64,000 nucleotides of DNA from Planococcus plakortidis. Lineage in GTDB: Bacteria > Bacillota > Bacilli > Bacillales_A > Planococcaceae. Position 1 is the first letter of the stretch. Each line of letters opens with the position of its first letter. The notes under the pieces were generated by a model, which worked only from the letters and a program-made list of their open reading frames with translations, was not told the origin of the DNA and made no database searches. The DNA lies in assembly GCF_001687605.2 (NCBI RefSeq), contig NZ_CP016539.2, forward strand, positions 960,501-1,024,500, written 5' to 3'. Position numbers and translations under genes: made by a program. Shown one piece after another: positions 59,324 to 64,000 of the stretch.

Positions 59324-59704
59324 TTAAATCAATTCATAGCTTTCGACCACTTCGATCGAGTTCTCCACAGAACGGACCATCGAGCAGTTTTTGCGCGTCA
59401 ATTCCATCACACGGGGCATTTTCGCTTCGTTGATATCACCTTTGATGCGGAAATGCAGATGGACTTTTGAAACGCGGTCCGCTTCTTCAGCGACACGGAC
59501 GATTTCCTTTACTTCCACTTCGATGTCTTCTGCAGGCATCCGTTGTTTGTCCAGTACTTTGCGGATAATGCCTGCGCTGCAGATAGCCAGTGAAGAGACC
59601 AGCAACTGATAAGGGCGGAACCCGTATTCTTCATTGGTGGATACGTGGAGCTCGCCGAAAGGCAAATGCCCGGTAAATCCGTGTTCGTTCATGGAAAATT
59701 TCAT
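59324..59704 (-). CDS. OsmC-family protein
   Basis: 126 residues. GFRPYQLLVSSLAICSAGII carries the family Cys (normally a peroxidatic pair: the first Cys in the SLAxC motif, the second in KNCSMVRSVE). It may reduce organic hydroperoxides or modify thiols. A longer frame to 60160 overlaps the opposite MFS gene; AGGAGGAG places the start at ATG 59704. Confidence 0.87.
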   Translation of the reverse strand: MKFSMNEHGFTGHLPFGELHVSTNEEYGFRPYQLLVSSLAICSAGIIRKVLDKQRMPAEDIEVEVKEIVRVAEEADRVSKVHLHFRIKGDINEAKMPRVMELTRKNCSMVRSVENSIEVVESYELI

Positions 59705-59783
59705 TTTGTATCTCCTCCTTATGTTAAAATTGTAGCGGAAACTTCCAAAAATAGAAAAGAACGTGCTCGTTCGGGGAGGCATT

Positions 59784-60956
59784 ATGAAATATTTCTTATC
59801 AAGCGAACGCGCCCGCTTTTGGATTTTGGTCGCCATTGTGTCGATCTCAGGATTTTCACAAGGCATGCTCCTGCCGCTCATCGCCGTTATTTTCGAGCAG
59901 GACGGTGTATCGTCTGCACTGAACGGCCTTAGTGCGACCGGCTTATACATAGGGATCATCGCTGTCGCTCCATTCATGGAACCGCAGCTGAGAAAGTTCG
60001 GGTTTAAACCGCTTATTCTCGTCGGCGGGGCGATGGTCATCCTCGCGCTGCTTTCGTTTCCATTATGGAAAAGCGTCTTGTTTTGGTTTGTCTTGCGCAT
60101 TTTGATTGGAGTGGGTGACCAGGCGCTGCATTTTTCGACGCAGACTTGGATCACCAGCACTTCGCCTCACCATAAGCTTGGCCGCAATATCGCGATCTAC
60201 GGCATGTCGTTCAGTGTCGGGTTCGGTGCAGGGCCGTTATTTGTGCCGCTTGTCGAAGTCTTCGAAGCATTGCCGTTCATCATTTCCGGTGTCCTCTGTT
60301 TGATTTCCTGGTCATTGGTGTTTTTCCTGCGCAATGATTTTCCGGAGCATTCGGCGAGTTCAATGGGCGCCAAAGGAACATTGCAGCGCTTCCGGACGGC
60401 TCTCGTTATTGGCTGGGTCGCCTTTTTGCCTCCGCTCGGCTATGGCTTTTTGGAAGCCTCACTCAGCGCAATTTATCCAGTTTATGCGTTGCGACAATCA
60501 TTCGATATCAGCATGGTCTCCTATATTCTCGCCGCTTTTTCAATCGGGGCGATTGCGACACAATTGCCGCTTGGTGAACTCAGCGACCGAATTGGGCGGA
60601 AAAAGGTATTGATGATTGCGTTAAGCGGAGGGGGCTTATCGTTTTTGGTGGCGACGTTCTTCGAATCGAATGCCTGGCTCACGCTCGCTTTATTCGTGGT
60701 GGCCGGCATGTTCGTCGGTTCCACTTTTTCGCTTGGCATTTCCTATATGACCGACTTGATGCCGAAAGAATTGCTGCCGACGGGGAATTTATTGTGTGGC
60801 GTGGCATTCAGTGTCGGCAGTCTGATCGGTCCCGCAGCAGGGGGCTTGTTCCTGGAAGTCACGGAACAGCTCAGTTTCCTGCTGCTGATCACAGGCATCT
60901 TGCTGAGCTTGTTCACCATCATTGCGTTCAAGGGCCCCAAAAAACAAATCGCGTAA
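59784..60956 (+). CDS. MFS transporter, 12 TMS
   Basis: 390 residues with about 12 hydrophobic segments. GVGDQALHFSTQTWITSTSP and ELSDRIGRKKVLM are MFS loop motifs. It resembles the YfkF/YfhI-type small MFS exporters; the substrate is unknown. GGGAGG precedes ATG 59784, and GTG 59763 would add seven residues. It is divergent from the OsmC gene. Confidence 0.85.
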   Translation: MKYFLSSERARFWILVAIVSISGFSQGMLLPLIAVIFEQDGVSSALNGLSATGLYIGIIAVAPFMEPQLRKFGFKPLILVGGAMVILALLSFPLWKSVLFWFVLRILIGVGDQALHFSTQTWITSTSPHHKLGRNIAIYGMSFSVGFGAGPLFVPLVEVFEALPFIISGVLCLISWSLVFFLRNDFPEHSASSMGAKGTLQRFRTALVIGWVAFLPPLGYGFLEASLSAIYPVYALRQSFDISMVSYILAAFSIGAIATQLPLGELSDRIGRKKVLMIALSGGGLSFLVATFFESNAWLTLALFVVAGMFVGSTFSLGISYMTDLMPKELLPTGNLLCGVAFSVGSLIGPAAGGLFLEVTEQLSFLLLITGILLSLFTIIAFKGPKKQIA

Positions 60957-60957
60957 T

Positions 60958-60995
60958 AAAAAAGTGTCCGGAAGCATTTGCTCCGGACACTTTTT
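60958..60995. terminator. Bidirectional terminator, MFS / RlmD-type gene 2
   Basis: AAGTGTCCGG plus AGCA pairs with TGCT plus CCGGACACTT across a TT-containing loop, with A6 and T5 flanks. Confidence 0.92.
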
Positions 60996-61002
60996 CAATT
61001 CC

Positions 61003-62367
61003 TTATTTCAATACCAATAAACAGACCGCTTCAACTTGGGAAGTCTGCGGGAACATATCGATCGGCTGGATATATTCGACGCGGTAGATTTTCGTCAATT
61101 GCTGCAAATCTTTCGCAAGTGTCGACGGGTTGCAGGACGTATAGACAAAACGTTTCGGTTTTACTTTCAAGATGGTTTTCAATAGCGAGTCCGCAAGCCC
61201 GGTGCGTGGGGGATCTACTGTCAATACATCCGGAACATAACCTTCCTTGCGCCAAGTCTCAAGCCATTTTTCTGCTGTGCCCGTCACGTAAGTCGCCTGA
61301 TGCCCTTGTTTTTTCGCGTTGGCTTTGGCATCGGCAATGCTTTCCGCGATGGTATCCATGCCGCGGATTTCACGGGCGGAATCTGCGAGCCATAGGCCGA
61401 TCGTGCCGACGCCGCAATACGCATCGACGACGGATTCCTTGCCGGTCAGTTTCGCTGCGCGCTTGATTTCATCGTAGAGTTTGACGGTCTGTTCGGGATT
61501 CAATTGGAAAAACGCACGGGCAGACAAGTCAAACGATAATTCGCCGAGCTCTTCATGGATGGTCGGTTTGCCGAACAGCGTGCGCGTCGTTTCGCCGAAT
61601 ACGAGTGAGGTTTTCTCCGCATTGACGTTTTGGACGATGGACACCAGGTTCGAATCGATTGCGCTCAATCGTTCGACGAGGACTTTCTGTTTCGGGATGT
61701 CTTTGCGCGTCGTGATGAGCACAAGCTGGATTTCCCCGGTCTTGACTGCCGTACGGACGACGATGGTCCGGACCAGCCCTTTCATCGATTTGCCGTCGTA
61801 GATGGATAGGTTCAAGTCCTCGATGATGCGCTTCGCGGCATTGGTGATTTTTACTGTGTCCGGATGCTGGACGAGGCATTGTTCGATATCGAGCAGCTGC
61901 TGGGAGCCTTCCGCAAACAAGCCGGCCATCACTTTGCCGTCTTTTTTGCGCGTTTGGAACTGGCTCTTATTGCGGTAATGCCAAGGGTCGTCCATGCCGA
62001 TTGTCTCGCGCACTTGGATATCCGTCCCGCGCAGGTAGCGGTCGAGCGATTGCAGCACCAAGTCACGTTTTTCGACGAGTTGCTGGCTATAGGACAGATG
62101 CTGCAATTGGCAGCCGCCGCATGTGTCAAAGATCGGGCACGGCGGCGTCTGGCGGTGGGGCGAGGGTTTGCGGATTTTCAATATCCGCGCCTGTGCGAAA
62201 TTGTGTTTCACGATGGTCACTTGCGCGGTCACTTCTTCTCCAGGGAGCGCACCGGGAACAAAGACGACATTGCGCTTGAAAAAGCCGACGCCTTCTCCGT
62301 TGATGCCGAGTTTTTTAATGGTTAAGGGGAATTTCTGCCCCATTTCAATGATTGGTTTTTCAGTCAT
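61003..62367 (-). CDS. TrmA/RumA-family RNA (uracil-5-)-methyltransferase, copy 2
   Basis: 454 residues. Layout as in the copy at 27345: TRAM domain, 4Fe-4S cysteines ([21 protein letters not shown]), [25 protein letters not shown] and the catalytic Cys in [14 protein letters not shown]. subtilis also has two family members (YefA/RlmCD and YfjO). Which RNA site this one modifies is not readable. ATG 62367 is chosen; TTG 62385 is an alternative. Confidence 0.87.
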   Translation of the reverse strand: MTEKPIIEMGQKFPLTIKKLGINGEGVGFFKRNVVFVPGALPGEEVTAQVTIVKHNFAQARILKIRKPSPHRQTPPCPIFDTCGGCQLQHLSYSQQLVEKRDLVLQSLDRYLRGTDIQVRETIGMDDPWHYRNKSQFQTRKKDGKVMAGLFAEGSQQLLDIEQCLVQHPDTVKITNAAKRIIEDLNLSIYDGKSMKGLVRTIVVRTAVKTGEIQLVLITTRKDIPKQKVLVERLSAIDSNLVSIVQNVNAEKTSLVFGETTRTLFGKPTIHEELGELSFDLSARAFFQLNPEQTVKLYDEIKRAAKLTGKESVVDAYCGVGTIGLWLADSAREIRGMDTIAESIADAKANAKKQGHQATYVTGTAEKWLETWRKEGYVPDVLTVDPPRTGLADSLLKTILKVKPKRFVYTSCNPSTLAKDLQQLTKIYRVEYIQPIDMFPQTSQVEAVCLLVLK

Positions 62368-62408
62368 GCAGGTCACGTCCTTCAATTGGTCATCCCATCA
62401 TTATACGC

Positions 62409-63308
62409 TCATTTGTATATGTCAGCCAGTGCTTCCGGCAAATTTGGGAACTCGAACTTAAACCCATGGTCTAAAAGAACGGCCGGCAGCGCCCACTGGC
62501 CTTCCAATACAAGCCTGCTTTTATCGCCGAGCGCCGCTTTCAACGCAAACGAAGGGGCGGGTATCCAGTGCGGCCGGCCAAGCGCCCGCCCGATCTCCTT
62601 GCCGAACGCCTTCATGCGCTGCGGGTTTGGCGCCGTGACATTGAATGGTCCAGTAAGGTCTTCCTGTTCGATAGCAAACAGGATCGCGCGCGCCGCATCG
62701 CGGACATGGATCCACGACAACCACTGCCTGCCGGTGCCGACTGTGCCGCCGGCGAATAGTTTATACGGCAGTGCCATCAAAGGCAATGCGCCTTCCTCTT
62801 TTCCGAGCAGGATGCCAAGACGTGCATATGCAGTTCGGACGCCGTCGATTTGTGCTTGTTCTGCCAAGCTTTCCCATGCCAATACCGTTTCAGCAAGAAA
62901 ATCATGGCCGTATTCCTGGTCGGCTTCGGTGTAAGTTTTGTGTTCAGAAGCCGGATAAATCCCGACTGCGCTGGCATTGACGAGCACACTCGGTTTTTTT
63001 TCAAGTGCCGAGATGATGCGCAGCACTTCTTTCGTCGCCGATACACGGCTGTCGTAGATTTTCTTTTTTTGCTTATCGGTCCACAGGCCGTCGTTGATCG
63101 AAGTGCCAGCCAAATTGACCAGCGCATCAATGCCTTCAAGCTGCGCTTCCGGGCGCGCTCCATTAGACAGCCAGCGGACATATGTGATGCCTTGTTCTTT
63201 CGGTTTATCTGAACGTGTTAAAATAAACACTTCGTGGCCTTTTTCGAGAAGCAGTTCCGTCAAGGCAGTACCGAGAAACCCGGTGCCGCCTGTTATCGCT
63301 ATTTTCAT
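62409..63308 (-). CDS. TIGR01777-family NAD-dependent epimerase/dehydratase (YfhF-like)
   Basis: 299 residues with MKIAITGGTGFLGTALTELL, the Rossmann NAD(P) loop, at the very start, and a C-terminal DUF1731 region (GDKSRLVLEGQWALPAVLLD then HGFKFEFPNLPEAL). It is an atypical SDR of unknown substrate. GGAGG before MKIAITGG gives ATG 63308; much longer in-frame starts upstream overlap recX and are rejected. It is divergent from recX, as in B. subtilis yfhF-recX. Confidence 0.87.
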   Translation of the reverse strand: MKIAITGGTGFLGTALTELLLEKGHEVFILTRSDKPKEQGITYVRWLSNGARPEAQLEGIDALVNLAGTSINDGLWTDKQKKKIYDSRVSATKEVLRIISALEKKPSVLVNASAVGIYPASEHKTYTEADQEYGHDFLAETVLAWESLAEQAQIDGVRTAYARLGILLGKEEGALPLMALPYKLFAGGTVGTGRQWLSWIHVRDAARAILFAIEQEDLTGPFNVTAPNPQRMKAFGKEIGRALGRPHWIPAPSFALKAALGDKSRLVLEGQWALPAVLLDHGFKFEFPNLPEALADIYK

Positions 63309-63376
63309 TTCCATCGCCTCCATTTCTATCCCATACCCAATTCGAGCGAAGCATATGCCAAGAGGGGGCGCAAAGT

Positions 63377-63382
63377 GTATAA
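63377..63382 (+). promoter_or_regulatory. -10 box of recX
   Basis: TATAAT at 63377-63382, about 25 bases before the ribosome binding site GAGGGG. Confidence 0.6.
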
Positions 63383-63407
63383 TGGTAGGAGAAGCGAGGG
63401 GAAATTG

Positions 63408-64000
63408 ATGCCGATCATTACAAAAATAACCCGCGGAAAAAACAATCCGGAACGCTATAATATCTACCTGGAAGAAAAGTATGCGTTCAGTGTCGATGAA
63501 TCCTTGATCATCCGCTACCAATTGACCAAAGGCAAGGAACTCGACCAGTGGACGATCGAAGAAATGAACTTTGAGGATGAAGTGCGAAAAGCATTCAATA
63601 AAGCCCTGCATTACCTCGGCTTCCGCATGCGCAGTGAAGGCGAAGTCCGCAAGAAATTGAAAGAAAAGGAATTCGGTGAAGCCGTCATCGACGAAGCGAT
63701 CAAGAAGCTTTACGAACTGAACTTCCTTGATGACGAGCAGTTTTCAGAAGCGTTGCTCCGGACGCAAATTAAATCCGGTAAAAAAGGGCCGCGCGCTATC
63801 CAGCAGGATTTGCAAAAGAGAGGGATTGATAAGGCCATGCAAAAAGATGTCTTGAGCAATTATACGGAAGAAGAGCAGCTTGAAGTCGCTACGGGCCTTG
63901 CAGAAAAAATCGCAGCGAAAGAACAATCGAAAACCCCGAGCCAGGTCAAACAGAAAATCAATGATTCATTGATGAGAAAAGGCTATCCTTACGCGATCAT
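63408..64000 (+). CDS. recX: Regulatory protein RecX, 3' end outside the window
   Basis: The first 197 codons of RecX, which binds RecA and limits its filaments. MPIITKITRGKNNPERYNIY opens the long Bacillus-type N-terminus, and LGFRMRSEGEVRKKLKEKEF, then YELNFLDDEQFSEALLRTQI and RAIQQDLQKRGID are RecX three-helix repeats. GAGGGG at 63396-63401 precedes ATG 63408. No stop occurs before the window end. Confidence 0.93.
   Translation, partial: MPIITKITRGKNNPERYNIYLEEKYAFSVDESLIIRYQLTKGKELDQWTIEEMNFEDEVRKAFNKALHYLGFRMRSEGEVRKKLKEKEFGEAVIDEAIKKLYELNFLDDEQFSEALLRTQIKSGKKGPRAIQQDLQKRGIDKAMQKDVLSNYTEEEQLEVATGLAEKIAAKEQSKTPSQVKQKINDSLMRKGYPYAI

Noticed and set aside
59705-60160. N-terminal extension of the OsmC gene
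   Set aside because: It overlaps the divergent MFS gene and its promoter; a clear AGGAGGAG site defines ATG 59704.
63309-63611. N-terminal extension of the epimerase gene
   Set aside because: It runs antisense to recX, and the Rossmann loop begins exactly at ATG 63308.

Overview
The window is a chromosomal stretch of a Gram-positive Bacillales bacterium. Gene order matches the Bacillus subtilis purine operon and yer region: purQLFMNHD, yerA-yerB-yerC, pcrB-pcrA-ligA, camS/yerH, gatCAB, dgkB. Genes such as camS, a UPF0435 protein, an SE1561-like protein, recX with a YfhF-type epimerase, and mreBH also fit Bacillales. Moderate GC and overall style suggest Planococcaceae (Planococcus/Planomicrobium). 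That is an inference from gene content, not a database result.

Layout. 1-8119: end of the de novo purine operon. 8307-21746: a GNAT protein, then yerABC, pcrB-pcrA-ligA-camS and gatCAB. 21747-22500: a gene-free stretch with repeats and dyad symmetry. 22501-31829: thioredoxin-like protein, dgkB, a Nudix hydrolase, cytochrome bd oxidase cydAB plus a 36-aa CydS-like subunit, an RlmD-type rRNA methylase, two frameshifted genes (flavodoxin-like and DUF1801), a small FbpA-like protein and an amidase. 31873-38030: TetR regulator and divergent MFS exporter, DEAD-box helicase, M29 aminopeptidase, SGNH hydrolase and a 49-aa basic protein. 38095-44880: M20 peptidase, a TPP riboswitch driving thiT, methionine aminopeptidase, TspO-like protein, oligoendopeptidase F, GNAT and DinB proteins. 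44899-53042: repeat element A, carbonic anhydrase, mreBH, a second M29 aminopeptidase, psuK-psuG, and an operon of FAD monooxygenase plus methyltransferase. 53043-64000: hairpin repeats and element B, UPF0435, a frameshifted alsT-type symporter, YtxH, BrkB, a P1B-type metal ATPase, SE1561-like protein, an unassigned short transcript, OsmC, an MFS protein, a second RlmD-type methylase, a YfhF-type epimerase and truncated recX.

Most of the window is core metabolism. No tRNA, rRNA, CRISPR array, prophage or complete IS element was seen. The most unusual signals are non-coding. Two related repeat elements in opposite orientation (A 44899-45279, B 53247-53483) each lie between a duplicated pair of terminator hairpins; the hairpin pair differs between loci, as if the element duplicates the terminator it enters. 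Three genes each show what looks like a single-base loss at or near a short homopolymer, which points to assembly error or recent decay. Other leads are a palindrome over the psuK promoter, a TetR operator candidate, a PerR-like box before the metal ATPase, and a promoter-to-terminator unit at 59105-59320 without a recognisable start codon.
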